Below, in pieces: positions 36,337-47,037 of a stretch of DNA of 64,000 nucleotides. The notes under the pieces are model-generated. The model searched no databases. It saw only the letters and a program-made list of their open reading frames with translations, and was not told where the DNA came from. This stretch comes from Isochrysis galbana (lineage: Eukaryota > Haptophyta > Isochrysidales > Isochrysidaceae). The stretch spans positions 5,184,407 through 5,248,406 of the forward strand of contig CM030932.1 in NCBI GenBank assembly GCA_018136815.1, written 5' to 3'. The position numbers and the translations under genes were made by a program. Within the stretch, counting starts at the first letter, position 1. Each line of letters opens with the position of its first letter.

Positions 36337-36600
36337 AGACATTCGATGAAATCGTGAAGATCCTGAAGAGCCTCCGCTCCGTGAAGAACGTGGTGGTGCG
36401 CGTCAAGGCCGAGGCGTTTGGCATGCAATGGGCATCACAGCACTCCACCCAGCCCAAGTACACCGGCGTACTCGAGAAGTGGCAAGATGATGAGAAGAAC
36501 AAAATGCTCGTGCTCCGGGAAGGATCGGGGCGACGCCAGACGACCGAGATCGAGTCGCTCCGAACCGACGCGCTGGGCAACGACCTCGAGCTCGAGCTCC
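36337..36600 (+). CDS. Possible internal exon of an unknown gene
   Basis: After a cactcag acceptor the frame reads TFDEIVKILKSLRSV and continues to LELELLPYE near 36610. The composition is well mixed and charged, with a W, unlike the low-complexity frames nearby. It is possibly about 90 residues of a real protein, but no partner exon or family was found, and it could also be part of a decayed transposase. The exon end is not fixed. Confidence 0.3.
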
Positions 36601-37446
36601 TACCTTATGAAGCATGTTGTTGTTCGGCGTTGCTGTATGCGGGCGGTTCGGAAGCGATGGACGTGTCTTGGTGGGGAGGTGGAAAGGCGAAAGGCGGGTG
36701 GGTGGGAAGGGGTGAACGGCACACTTCCGCTACCATATGTGACTCACAGGGATCTTGTGCTGTGGCTTTGTGAGGTTGTGCATGTGGTTCTGATGCTGTA
36801 ACATGTTCTGTATGATGCATGGAACGAGAGGGACGGGATGAGCGACCGGAGGCAGCACGGGACGGGAGCAGACGGGCTGGCACTGGCGAGCCGTGAGCTG
36901 CATGGCGACGGAGGGCGAACGGGGCACGGAGAGGTCACACAGGGGGTGCGTCCGGGCGATGATCGCGGGACGCAGAAGATACATAGGAAAGAAGAAGGGA
37001 GGGGGGAAACACCCGGGAATTCTGGGAACACAGGGAAAACTAATAGAACGGGGAGGGGAGAAGGCCGCCAGAGACTGGAAAGGGGGGAGGAAGCCGCTGG
37101 CGCGGGAAACTCCGACCCCTCACTAGCCAAGGGAACAAGGGAAGCGCTGGGATCACCGCTGGGATCACATGAAGAAAGAGGAGGAAGGGATCCCAGCTGC
37201 AGGTTGCGCGCGCGGGGCGAGAAGAGAGGGAGAAAGAGAGGGAAATGAGCGCGAAGGGAAAGACATATTCTAAGGAAAGAACGTGTCGCATGGAATGGCT
37301 CTCCTGATGCACAACAAGCTAGATGGCTAGAAATTGTCAGCTCATTTTTTTCGCAAGAATATGAGCAAAAGCCTCGACATGGGACGAAGTCTGTGAGCTA
37401 TCTACGTGCCAGGCCGGGCTAGTATGCCCGCTAGAGGGATTCCATC
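36601..37446. other. Intergenic, nothing identified
   Basis: The plus strand is purine-rich from about 36830 to 37250 (many GGGA/GAGG runs). The long open frames on either strand are low-complexity and show no family features. The end near 37440 abuts the stop of the Lin0512-family gene. Confidence 0.3.
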
Positions 37447-37992
37447 CTATTTGCCATCCCTTGTGTCGTGTATGACATGCCCTTCTCCCTTAAAGGACGG
37501 GTCGTGATACCCAATGGAAACAGCAGCCGCGACTATGATGGCAGTGTCATCAGTATCTCCGAGTTCGCTCACTACTCGGCCGCTGCCATAAGTGAGTCCT
37601 CCCGTCACGACTTCGATTGGCAGCATGTTGCCGTAGGGGAAGGTGGCATAGATCTGGTCATGTTCCACGTGGTACCCCTCTGGCACACCCAACCGAACCT
37701 TGATGAGCATTGCTTCTCTGCCGCCTGGCACATGATCGACCATCCCTGGTATGGAGTTGAACTCGATCGCGTTGCGGCACGCACGCACGGCTGCTGTCGT
37801 CGCACCGCCAGACTCACGGTCACCATGCTGGTCGCAGCCGAAGCCGCATTGTACGAACATGAGCCGGTTGAGCGGACGAGTCTCGGCAATCTTCTTGGCG
37901 CCGAGGCCCAGCCGGCGCCACTCCTCGTTCCACGACGCCGATGATGTCGAGCAGCCACGCCTCGAGCCTAGGGCCACCACTCGGCGCAGCAT
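37447..37992 (-). CDS. Lin0512-family conserved protein, probably organelle-targeted
   Basis: Single exon, 181 residues. The core from about residue 47 has the signature of the small Lin0512 family known mainly from bacteria: FVQCGFGCDQHG near 46-57, AVRACRNAIEFNSIPG near 68-83, VPGG at 88-91, LGVP at 101-104, FPYG at 118-121, and GGL..GSG with LGD further on. The biochemical function of the family is not established, to my knowledge. Residues 1-22 (MLRRVVALGSRRGCSTSS) are Arg/Ser-rich without acids, as in mitochondrial or plastid transit peptides. The ATG lies only about 70 bp from the edge of an S element, so part of its promoter may be element-derived. Transfer from bacteria is possible but not shown here. 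Confidence 0.85.
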   Translation of the reverse strand: MLRRVVALGSRRGCSTSSASWNEEWRRLGLGAKKIAETRPLNRLMFVQCGFGCDQHGDRESGGATTAAVRACRNAIEFNSIPGMVDHVPGGREAMLIKVRLGVPEGYHVEHDQIYATFPYGNMLPIEVVTGGLTYGSGRVVSELGDTDDTAIIVAAAVSIGYHDPSFKGEGHVIHDTRDGK

Positions 37993-38065
37993 TGTGAGGC
38001 CGACCTCTCTGGTCTCTGGTTCTTTTCCCCCTTCCGTTCGTTCCGCTTCTCTCTGTGAACGACTG

Positions 38066-38490
38066 AACTAAGTTTATACTTGATTCGCCCATGGGGGGGC
38101 ACGAGCCCCCCTCTCTCCTCTCTCTCCACTCCTCCCCTGCCGTGGGGGAGGAACCACCCATCCTCCTGGCATGCCTGATGGCTTGCCAGGAGGCCACTGC
38201 CCTGCTGACCCACTCTCCCACTGACAGGCACGCCTGGTTCGCTCGTCCTGGCCCCTCGTGGCCAGCCCATCGCTCCAACCCCCCCTCCCCCCCTGGTCGA
38301 CAGGCAGACAGGTGCAGATTGGGGGGCCCAGAGGCCCAGGAGCGCCAGCGAGGGAGAGGCAGGGGAGGTCAGGGCCCAGCCCCAGCCTCCTCTGCCCCCT
38401 GAACTGGCCTCCAGGAGCCTCCAGGGGTCGCCAGAGCCAGAGGCAGCTGCAGGCCTGTCGCAGGCGCGCCGTCGCGCGTGCCGCAGGAGA
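38066..38490 (+). mobile_element. S element, truncated copy upstream of the Lin0512 gene
   Basis: It begins with the conserved 'aactaagtttatactt' end and follows the family consensus through the 'caggcgcgcc' segment. It stops at about 38490, so the half with the AT-rich end is missing. No target duplication is visible because one end is lost. Confidence 0.8.
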
Positions 38491-39000
38491 TAGCCGATTT
38501 TGGTCTCGAAATTCGAAGATTTGAGTTTTATTTTACTGTTACGATAATTGTCCACGCGTTTAAGGTGAAAAATGGAGATGGCAGAAATGGGACCCTCGCG
38601 TTCTGATTTCCTCCCCCCCCCCCCCCCACGGATTTTCAGCATATTCCATATTCCCCGTTGCATAATTTTTTTTTATTCGTCCCCTGCGTAGTTTTTTACC
38701 CGAAACGTTTTTTTTCTTCAGCGTGGACGTGGACTCGAGGAGAGGGGATGCGGGGGTGCGCAGGGTCGGGACGTGCGGGGGTGCGCAGGGTCGGTGCGTG
38801 CACTGGCACTGGAGGGGGAGGGGGGACAAATATCAAATATCGAGGGGAGGGGGCAGGGGGCAGTGTGCCCCCGTGCCCCCCCCCCGATATCACTCGGACA
38901 CCTGGCTCGCCAGGCTTGTCGGGAGTCCAGTCAGCTAGTGGGGTTGGCTAGGATATAACATTAATTATCATATTATAGAAAAACAAACACAAACTCCACC
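38491..39000. other. Intergenic between S element and repeat B
   Basis: It contains a C run near 38610-38626, T runs near 38670 and 38710, and a direct repeat of 'gggtgcgcagggtcgg' near 38752-38792. No gene was recognised. Confidence 0.3.
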
Positions 39001-39205
39001 AGGCCTGCTCGAGCCACACACTCTGAACCAGGCTCAAGGTAGTGCAGCTGGGCCGGACCCCGGAAACCGAAACCGATGAAGAAGGAGAGAAGGGGGGAAG
39101 GGACGGAAGAGGGGGTAAGAGAGTTAAGGGCGAAGTCGATAGAGAGGTAGCGAAGCTGGACCGTAGTAGGTATTAGTCCAGAATCTGCAGATTTTTTTAT
39201 AACGG
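39001..39205. repeat. Dispersed repeat B, copy 2
   Basis: Similar to 23440-23640: same 'gggccggaccccgg' core, purine-rich centre, 'gagttaagggcg', 'agtaggt', 'ccagaa.ctgcag' and a T run. A shorter related piece ('ggtagtgcatatgggccgacccc') is at about 48738-48762. Confidence 0.55.
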
Positions 39206-39258
39206 AGGACTCAAGCGCCACTTGAGTCTAGCTGGACCTATAAACCGCATTTTCCGAG

Positions 39259-40152
39259 TCATTTGCCTTCGCCAGTCTCGTCTTCACGAATCAAAGGCTC
39301 CGGGCTTGTGAAAAACATTGCCGAGACCGCATACATCACTGGCGACACGCGGTGGAAAAGGGAGCCGTAGACGCTTTCTAACTGGTGTGTGACTAAATCT
39401 TTGGACTCTTCTACGTAAACTTGTGGCGGACAAGGCCGACCGCAACACCAGGAGCCAGCGATCATGTCCATGGCTGTGCCTATGATGTGGGCGCACACAT
39501 CTTCCGAGTCAAAATGAAAGCTGCGACGGACAGCTTCACAGTGGTTGATGCAATCTAAGAGTTGCCTGTTGCACAATTTTGTGAGAGATGGATCAGTGCC
39601 TCCTGGTGCACAACACATGTCGTGCTGCCGACAGCAGCCATCTGTGCAAGAAGGTTTGCCGTCCCCGGAGAGGATGGCACCCTTGTACAGTGGGCCACAG
39701 TGCGGTTCGTCGGCATCCCACTCGGACAAAGGGGCGCCGTTGCACCAATCGCTCCCGCAAAAGTTCCCACACATTTGGCCAGACCTGTCGAAGGCAAGGA
39801 GTCGCATAATGCATTTCACGTGTTGTGGTTCACGAGCCACTCACACGGCAATAAAGGAAGACTTTCAGCCGCAGGCGACTGTCGAGCGCGCATGGAACAA
39901 AGCCAGGGCTATTTAGCCCTGGCCGAATGTCAAGCGCGCATGCGCACGAGCAAGGGATCGCAGACAGAGGCAAACTGCAGCCTGCAGCATATCAATCTGG
40001 CAAGCGCACCATGGTGCCTCAAGCTGCAACTCCGCAGGCGTGCTCGGTGAGCTCATCCTGAAGAAGACGGTGGTACCAAGGAAGATGGCCAGCACGGCCA
40101 AGACTCGCCGGCGCCACGCGCCTACGCTTGGTTTGGCGGCGGTGTCGATCAT
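39259..40152 (-). CDS. Membrane-anchored secretory-type phospholipase A2
   Basis: Two exons (40010-40152 and 39259-39784), joined across a 225-nt GT-AG intron, give 222 residues. Residues 17-31 (VLAVLAIFLGTTVFF) are a signal anchor or signal peptide after an Arg-rich stretch. Residues 50-110 are Cys-rich. They carry the sPLA2 core CCRQHDMCC, with catalytic His102 and calcium-binding Asp103, and an upstream CG..YKG..SGDG stretch in place of the usual calcium loop. The overall spacing is closest to plant/protist-type low-molecular-weight PLA2, which cleaves the sn-2 acyl chain of phospholipids in secretory compartments. The calcium loop is unusual, so activity is not certain. An in-frame GTG lies upstream of the ATG, but GTGAGT there may be a donor of a 5' UTR intron. 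Confidence 0.82.
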
Positions 40153-41979
40153 GTTGCCATCCGCCAACAGGCCCCTCGCCCGCACTCACCTCGCAGCTCC
40201 CTCCTTCACGCTGGTGTTGTTCCCCGGATACAGAATCCGTCGAGTAGAGTACATCTAATATCTAGTACAATAGTTCATGTGAAAAAGGACTCCTTGTAGG
40301 CCTCTCGCGAGGGAGAAGACCGTAGAGAGTAGAGATACTCTTCATAGTGTGAACTGCGAACTGCGGGTTAGCGGGTTAAGGCCGCGTTGCCGCGTTCCAT
40401 CGGATATGGGACTCGTGCCGCCGGAGGCGGCTCAGCGCCGAGCCCTCCCGCCACCCATCCAACCCATCCAACCTCTATCCGCGCGAGCGCACGGCTTGTT
40501 GCGCGTTGCGCACTGGCAATAGCACAGTGGCACCAAACAGGTCGCCATCTTGGCCTTCTGCACCACACCTAGGGTCTCTAAGTCCCCTTCCACCTATGGG
40601 AGGCTCCCTCACCCAAGAGCATCCCCTGGAGGAAGGCAGATATGCTGCCCTCCCCAGGGTGGCAGTCAACCTGCTCCCTTGCCCTCCTCCTCCTCTCTCG
40701 CATGGCTCCTTCCTCCTTCCTCGGGAAGAAGCTGCAACCCACCCTCCTCCCGCGAGGTGCCTACCACATCGAGTGCATGCCGGTGGGGAGAGGTACTGTC
40801 TGAGTGTGAGAAGTCGGGTGCGAGAACTGGCATTGTGCCAGCGAAGACGAGTTTGTGTGGCATAAGCATAAGGCATAGGGGGGCAGCAAGGGACAAGGGC
40901 AGCCCGCTTTCCGCTTTACCAATCCCGTAAGTTTGGGTTTGGCTCTACACTAATGCCAACTTGGTTGTTGGTTGAGAGAGTCTTTCGTTTTTCAGCATAT
41001 TCTGTTTCTTTCCCTTTCCCTTCTCCCCCCCCCCCCCCACTCCTCATGCCAAAACGTACGCGCACGCAGCACGCACCCACCATCTGCTGCTCACGCGCAA
41101 CGCACACCCACACCACACCGTCACACCGCCACACCCAATCAATACCCACCCACCACACCCCGCTCAGCTGACCCGACTCCTCCTCCTGCTCTTGCCTCCA
41201 TCCTCCTCCTCCTCCGCCTCCACCACCACCACCTCCTCCTCCTCCACCACCACCACCTCCTCCTCCTCCTCCTCCTCGTCGTCGTCGTCTCCTCGTCCAC
41301 CACCAAATCCACGATCGTCTCTCGCCATGCCCGCTTCCGCTTCCGACTCAAAGAATGGCGACTCGAGAGAAGCTTGCGGCAGCAGCGGCGGCGCCCGTCC
41401 GTCGAGGTCTCCTCCTCCTCCCTCTCCTCCTCCTCCGCTCCTCCATGAAGATGCGCTGACGGCGGACCATCGCCATCGCCCCTCGCGCCGACCGCGGCCA
41501 GCACTCCAGCACGTCCCCTTGTTTTGTTTCTTTAGAGCTGAAAGGCCATAAATTTCTGTCAAAAATTCGATTTCGATCGACTACCCAAATTTGACCAAAA
41601 AATTGACAAAACTTGCACGGGATTGGTAAAGCCCGTTGTGATGGGGTGTCCCATCCCGAACCCCGAACGCCAAAGGGCCAGTGTGCTCTCTGTCTCTAAA
41701 CGTGGGCCCTTCGTTCTTAAAAATGAGAGTTAGTTGAGGGCACTGTCTCACATCATTTTGCCCTCATTCGGCCCCACATCCCTCCCCCTCACCCCCAATT
41801 GAAGGCGCACACGTGCACATGATGCAACTGCACAGTAACTTTGTAGCACATCGCCCGCACACCAGGAGTGTGGCAGCCCATGCAGGGACGACAAGACAGA
41901 TAGGCATCCCCGTTTGCAGCAAGTCCAGCGAGGCGTACAGCGCGTGTGTACCTAGTGTGAACCATGATGCCGTGGCGCA
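40153..41979. other. Intergenic; trinucleotide repeats, no assignable gene
   Basis: From about 41170 to 41290 the plus strand is a CTC/CAC trinucleotide tract that reads as Ser/Thr or Pro runs in different frames. A C run lies at about 41026-41038. A short frame from the ATG near 41354 (MATREKLAAAAAAPV) could be a signal-like first exon, but no continuation was found. Around 41640-41680 a hairpin (gatggggtgtcccatc) resembles part of a 5S rRNA by chance only. Confidence 0.3.
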
Positions 41980-42963
41980 CTAGTCGTAATACCAGTCAAG
42001 GAAGAGGAGCGAAAACGACGCAACAATGAGGAACGTGAGAATGAGGAGCCGAAAGTCACGTGAGTGTTTTGCAGCCGAATCGAGGTATCTATTCCCTAGC
42101 ACGATATTCTCTGAGGTATTCTCCGCGTCAGTTGAGAGCTGCGCGATGTCGTGGCTCTGCTGCTCAATCTTTGTCGCAAAGAGATGGGAGAGGTTTGACA
42201 CTTCAAGCATGCTAGCCTCTGCTCTCCGTGCTAGCTCCACTTGTTGCTCAAGCTCAGCACGCAACGCTTCATTCTCGAGCTGCAGCTCTGCCTGCTCGGC
42301 CTCATCGAGCTCCTCTTCTGGAAGTAACTCATCGGCACACCAATCAGTCTGCACGTCACCAGCGGTACCCATAGACGAGGTGAGACTCTCGGCACCCAGT
42401 GCATTCGCACCTCCCTTGCTGAGGTTGCCAAAAGCGCCACCACCCCAAGCCATTTGTCTTGAACCTGCAGCATGGGCTGCGCCGAGGCGTCCCTCGCGGA
42501 CCTCCATCGCGCGTCGAAGACGCACTCCCCGATGCTCATCACAAATTTTTGCGACGGCACGCAGCTCGTCCGTTAGATGCTGCAACATCGCTTGGCGATG
42601 CTCGCCTGCCTGTCTGCTTCTTTTCGATGAACCATCACTTACGATTGCCCGGGTGAGCTGGTCTATCCTTTCCGCGCACGTCTTCAAGAAGGCCTCACCC
42701 TCGGCGTCTAGCTCGTCACGCTCCTCCTCGGTTAGCCCATTTAGCCCATCGTCAAGGATGTAGGCTGGCTGGCTGGCGAGGAGGTGGGCAGCCATCGCGC
42801 CAATGCGGTGGAGCGTGCTCGCAGCGTCAGTGCGGAAGGTATCCGGCGCACTGTGCACTGGTTTGAGTAGCTCGTCGGCCGGCGTGCCCAGTCCCAGGCG
42901 AGAGCGCTGCAGCCTGAGCGCATCGCGCCACTCTTTTGTGCGATCGACCGACGACGTCCCCAT
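41980..42963 (-). CDS. STX18: Syntaxin 18 / Ufe1-type Qa-SNARE
   Basis: Single exon, 327 residues, from the ATG at 42963. An earlier in-frame ATG at 43032 only adds residues from a CA repeat. The N-terminus (MGTSSVDRTKEWRDAL) matches the start of syntaxin 18, which in yeast and animals binds the Sly1-type SM protein. The middle is helical. A SNARE motif with zero-layer Gln lies at about 245-300 (EVSNLSHLFATKIEQQ). A C-terminal anchor (LLILTFLIVASFSLLFL) ends about five residues from the C-terminus. In the family this t-SNARE sits on the ER and drives fusion of Golgi-derived COPI vesicles. The length matches animal syntaxin 18 (about 335 residues). Confidence 0.92.
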   Translation of the reverse strand: MGTSSVDRTKEWRDALRLQRSRLGLGTPADELLKPVHSAPDTFRTDAASTLHRIGAMAAHLLASQPAYILDDGLNGLTEEERDELDAEGEAFLKTCAERIDQLTRAIVSDGSSKRSRQAGEHRQAMLQHLTDELRAVAKICDEHRGVRLRRAMEVREGRLGAAHAAGSRQMAWGGGAFGNLSKGGANALGAESLTSSMGTAGDVQTDWCADELLPEEELDEAEQAELQLENEALRAELEQQVELARRAEASMLEVSNLSHLFATKIEQQSHDIAQLSTDAENTSENIVLGNRYLDSAAKHSRDFRLLILTFLIVASFSLLFLDWYYD

Positions 42964-43028
42964 CTTGCCGCCGCAGCGCGTCCCCGACGGGAAGAGAGCT
43001 GGCTCACACACACACACACAGATTTTAC

Positions 43029-43592
43029 ACACTAGGAGTACTCTAACCCCTTACAGAAAGATGGTTCAAAATCTCAGAAAGCTTGTTTGGAGAGATGGTT
43101 GACATGTACACCAAAGCTTGCCGGAAAGCTTGTCCAATCTATGGTCGGAATGAGAATGGCACCAAAGCTCGATAAAGCTCGGTCGGGCCTTATTTATGGA
43201 AAGGCTATTTATGGTACGTTCCCGTCCCGACTGTATGTACGACAATACCTTCTTGTGCTACTCATCACACTTCATACTCTATGAGACTCTATGATAACTC
43301 TCTCCTCTCTTGCAGTGACAACTTGCGGCGCCGCTGCGCCTCTGCACCTCTGTTCGCCTCTCGAGCTCGGGCCACGGGCCACGGCTCTCGACTTGCGCCT
43401 AAAGCGCGCGGACGCGCGGAGGTCTGGAGCCCGGGCGCCCGAGCGCTGCGCGCCCGAAAAGCTTGCTCATAGATGGCTTGCCACATCGGCAAAGCTTGCC
43501 ATCTAGATTGAGATTGTTGGCTTCAGCAAAGCTTGCAACAATAGATGCCATCTTTCTGTAAGAGGTTAGAGTACTCCGTAGGAGTACCGCTC
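43029..43592. mobile_element. MITE with 30-bp terminal inverted repeats
   Basis: GGAGTACTCTAACC followed by C/T and CTTACAGAAAGATGG lies at 43037-43066. Its reverse complement is at about 43548-43577, one mismatch in 30. The outer ends are themselves near-palindromic (ggagtactcc). A TA dinucleotide lies next to the left end and close to the right end, which would fit a TA target (Tc1/mariner type), but the exact border is not certain. Inside, 'aaagcttgc' recurs many times. There is no coding capacity. Confidence 0.72.
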
Positions 43593-44890
43593 GCCGCTCG
43601 CCTCTCTCGTGGGCTCCGCTAACCGCTAACCCCACACCTACACCCCCACACCCCCACACAGACGCTCTTTCCCACACAGTTCTTCTTCAACCTCTTCTTG
43701 TTTCCTCTTCTCTAGAAGTAGTCCCCCTTTCGGTGTGCTCCTCGAGGTTGTACTGTCACACACCGCTCGCGTCATCGGCTCCGCCGCCGCGGCTCCCCTC
43801 CACCTCCGCTTCAACACCAACTTCCACACCACACCGGGTCTTCTATTCTTCGACCTATCACAGGGAGGGCGCGCCCTCCTATGCTTGAGGAGGAGCACGC
43901 GGCGCGCCGCGCCGCGCAGCATGTCACTATCGCGCGTTATATGATACCAACGGTGGCCATTAACAGGGCACACCAATAACAGTATCACGTGCAAATCACA
44001 AATCACACGTCACACGCACACGCACACACGCCCAAATGGTTTCCCAAACGCACACACGGGGGATTGCGTGGAAGACTCGCACAAACGAACGAGGAGAGAA
44101 GGGGAGGAGAGATCATGGCTCGACCCATGCGGCCCTCTCGCCCTCCTCATCCCACTATACGTTCTATGGCACTCATCACCACTCAAGCCAACCGCGTGTC
44201 GGATCCAGAGTATTTCCACAATACTCTAGACGGATCCGATGGCTTGTGTGTCTTTTAACTTTAGGATGGGCATTGTGTTCTTGAGAAGTGATCGCCGTTT
44301 ACTTCGAGACTCTTCGTTGTGGCTTCGTTTCAGTTGGCTGCATTCTTCTCCGGACTCGTTTCTTTGATTGTGGCGACTGTTTACGTGAGTTTTCGGAGTG
44401 TCTCTTTGTTGACTGGGCGGTTTTGTGAGTGATGTGTGATCGTGGTTTGTGTCGCCATGTAGCGCGCGCGCTCCCTCTCTCTTTCTCAAGACTGTGCTCT
44501 ATGCCCCTTGAGACTTGCCCCACGAACAAGCATTCGCTTGTTTCGACACCGCGACACGACCTTACGACTTACGACTTTACTCCCTACTCTGAAGCAGTAC
44601 TTTAGTAGCAGTGTGGCAGTAGTATTTTCCTTTCCGCTGTTCCGCTTCTCGCCTCTTCCCGCCAGATTGATCTCAAGTGATCCATGATCGTCGAGGAATT
44701 CTTTCTCTTCTTCCGTTTTGTTCTCTCACAGAATTCCCTCGGATCGATCTCAGCTTTCATATACTCAAGCACTCCCCCCCTCCCCCCCCTCCCCCTCCCT
44801 CCCCCGCAGCAGGAGAGGAACCCGCACTCACTCCTCCCACACACACCCCTCGCCCCCCCCCCCCCCCACCCTCTGGATGTTTATATGTTC
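43593..44890. other. Intergenic, nothing identified
   Basis: Short CA-rich runs lie near 43630-43660 and 44005-44035. C-rich runs near 44775-44810 and 44850-44868 lead into the CT microsatellite. No gene is supported. Confidence 0.35.
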
Positions 44891-44896
44891 GGACGG

Positions 44897-44906
44897 CGGC
44901 TCTCTC

Positions 44907-44980
<74 letters not shown>

Positions 44981-44987
44981 CCTCCCT

Positions 44988-45018
<31 letters not shown>

Positions 45019-45025
45019 CCTCCCT

Positions 45026-45080
<55 letters not shown>

Positions 45081-45157
45081 CCTCCCTCCCTCCCTCTCTC
45101 TCTCTCTCCCTCCCCCCCCCCACCCCCTTCCCCCCCCCCCGCCCTCTCTCTCTTTCT
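44897..45157 (+). repeat. Long CT microsatellite upstream of the J-domain gene
   Basis: About 220 bp of (CT)n with ccctccctccct interruptions, then a C run to about 45140. It lies directly before the J-domain coding start and probably belongs to its promoter or 5' UTR. It produces long false Ser/Leu/Pro frames on both strands. Confidence 0.95.
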
Positions 45158-45244
45158 GCCCGCCCCAGTGCAGCGGCCGAGCGAGCGAGCGAGAGCTGCT
45201 TGCTGGTGGAGGGCGGCCAGCCCTTCTCGCTCCCTGTGGCGATC

Positions 45245-45828
45245 ATGCTGCGTGTGAGTGCACGCTGCATCAGCAGTGCCGGGCACGCACGTAAGGTGCT
45301 GGGGTTGTCGCCCTCAGCCGCCACATCTGTGCGCGAACTCAAGGCGGCCTTCAGGCGGAGGGCATTAGAGACTCATCCAGACCATGGCGGGAGCTCAGAA
45401 CGCTTCCGCGAGGTGAGCCTGGCCTACTCCACCTTGGTCAGGAATCTTGGTGGCCAACCGCAAGATCCGAGCACGTCGACATCGAGTGGACAGAGTGGCA
45501 TGCCAGAAGGCTGGTCACCAACGGAAGAAGAGTTTGAAGAGGAGTTCACCAAGTGGCAAAAGAAGATGAGGGAGGTGAGGGAGCCTTCCGTAGCACTCGT
45601 GTGAGGCATGCGTAAGAATAGCAGTGATGATCACAAACCCGTTTCTTACAGCAGCACATATCTCTTGACCCTGGAATGGTCGGTGTGCAGGAAGAAGCCG
45701 AGCAGGAAAGACGGCACCAACATGAAGCTGCACATGCTGTTCCCAAATTCTTCACTTGGCGCCTTGGGCTACGGATTTTGGTGGCATACCTCATGTTCAG
45801 AGGTGAGATCCCAAAAGGATGCGCATGA
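45245..45828 (+). CDS. Small J-domain protein, probably mitochondrial
   Basis: Two exons (45245-45574 and 45691-45828) give 155 residues. The donor is GTGAGG and the acceptor TGTGCAG. Residues 16-66 are a compact J domain with helices II and III and the HPD motif at 44-46 (ETHPDHGG), the site that stimulates Hsp70 ATPase. The N-terminus (MLRVSARCISSAGHARK) has Arg, Ser and no acids, as in mitochondrial presequences. Exon 2 adds a basic segment and a hydrophobic stretch (LGLRILVAYLMF) that may be a membrane helix. An in-frame GTGAGA after that helix could be another donor, so the C-terminus is uncertain. No Gly/Phe or zinc-finger region is present, so this is a class III (DNAJC-like) protein. 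Confidence 0.8.
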
Positions 45829-46324
45829 CATCTAGCACCCACTTCTAGATCACTGTAGAACATTAGGGTTGAGTTCAGCGCGTCGTGGATCAAACAGCAG
45901 TCCATGTAGACGATTGGACCTGCGAACGATGCCTGCCAATATCAACACAATTGTTCATGAGCACAGTGAAGCCAAAATGAAGAATCCGCGGTGCTCTGTG
46001 AAGGTGCATCATAGGCCCACTAGTAACTCTACAGGCTCTCACGTTCTCCTTCCACTGAATGTCACAGTTGCCGTGGTGTTGATTTGGGTGCACCTCCACG
46101 GTGATGGACCTGGCACCAATGAGACGGCAACGAGAAAACGCCACGATAGTACTTGCGACTGCATGGCCTCTTCTCAACGCTTATGTCTCCGAAACGCAGA
46201 TGGGAATCTCGCTAACTTTTCGAGGAAGTGAGGAGGCTGACTTAACCTCGGTTCGGTGTGTGCGAGGCCCTTGGTTTCGGTTCACAGAACGGCCATCGCG
46301 ATGAAGAACTTACGAGGTGCACGA
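45829..46324 (-). other. Unresolved; possible small secreted-protein gene on the minus strand
   Basis: On the minus strand a start near 46162 reads MQSQVLSWRFLVAVSLVP, which looks like a signal peptide. It could splice to a frame containing PIVYMDCCLIHDALNS at about 45930-45860. The junctions are guesses and no family is recognised. The region may equally be noncoding. Confidence 0.2.
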
Positions 46325-46985
46325 TAGTCCGAACTATACAAAAAAACCTTTTATAGTTCTCACCTCGCGCGCGGCTGTGTAGCTGTCTATCGTAGCCACG
46401 CCCACTTCCCTTCCTCTCCCTCGCTTCCCGCCTTTCGGCGTCTCCCCTCGTGCTCTACTTAGGGGCCCAGGTTGTGGGGGGGGTTGGGTAGGGCGGGGGT
46501 GCACCGGCCCCTAGTGGTCTGTCCACGCCTTCCTCCTGTGCCTCTAGGTGGCCCGTTTCTCGCTGTGTCGGTGTAAGTGGTTTGTTGTTGCTGTGTCGTC
46601 TTTGCTCTCGGCGCCCGTATCTTCTGGGATGTCTTCGAGGAGGGAGACGCGCCTCTGCTTCAGGCGAGCTTTCCGGCTATGCCGATTGCCTCTGCCACGA
46701 GGCCGAGGTTGTCATTAAGTGTTAGGTTTCCTTTGTCGTTTTCTATAAAGATGGGGGCGCTAAGCTCTAGCGGTCTCTTTAGCTTAGGTTTTCTGCCCTG
46801 GGCCGCCGTGCGTGTGCGCATTCGGTGGTGGCCGTTTGACGGGGCAATGCTCCTCACCAGGGCAGTGAACCTTGTGAGCGTGGATTCTAAGACCGGTATG
46901 TAGTGGTACGTGTGTGATTCGAATTCTATTCTGTAGAAGTCTCTTATTATGTATCTCCATGCTATTACATAGAGGGTTTTGAGGC
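46325..46985 (-). mobile_element. L element fragment: conserved ORF tail plus shared end
   Basis: On the minus strand an open frame from about 46975 to the stop at 46660 encodes about 105 residues, ending IFIENDKGN... and IAGKLA. About 335 bp of noncoding sequence follows, down to an AT-rich end near 46325. That tail resembles the AT-ended portion of S elements (tctcacc..gcg, the ctagg box, the cttcctcctgtgcc box). The frame's C-terminus recurs at 50628-50760 with diverged DNA. This fits the 3' part of a 5'-truncated non-LTR retrotransposon. The catalytic domains are not in the window, so the class is inferred. Confidence 0.55.
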
Positions 46986-47037
46986 TATCGGGCGTCGAAT
47001 CATACTACGCCGCACACGGGACTCTGGACCCACTACT
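46986..47037 (-). mobile_element. S element, outer nest layer, left piece
   Basis: 'accgcacacggg..ctggaccc..ctactttcacgc' matches the AT-ended portion of other S copies (35012-35060). The copy is interrupted at 47052 and continues at 48296 (tacaccccc..ccggccc). Confidence 0.55.

Noticed and set aside
41630-41690. 5S rRNA-like stretch (catcccgaac)
   Set aside because: Only about 15 bases and a hairpin resemble 5S rRNA. The rest of the molecule is absent.
44684-45294. Ser/Leu/Pro-rich frames over the CT microsatellite
   Set aside because: They are translations of a dinucleotide repeat. Only the part from 45245 is supported, by the J domain.
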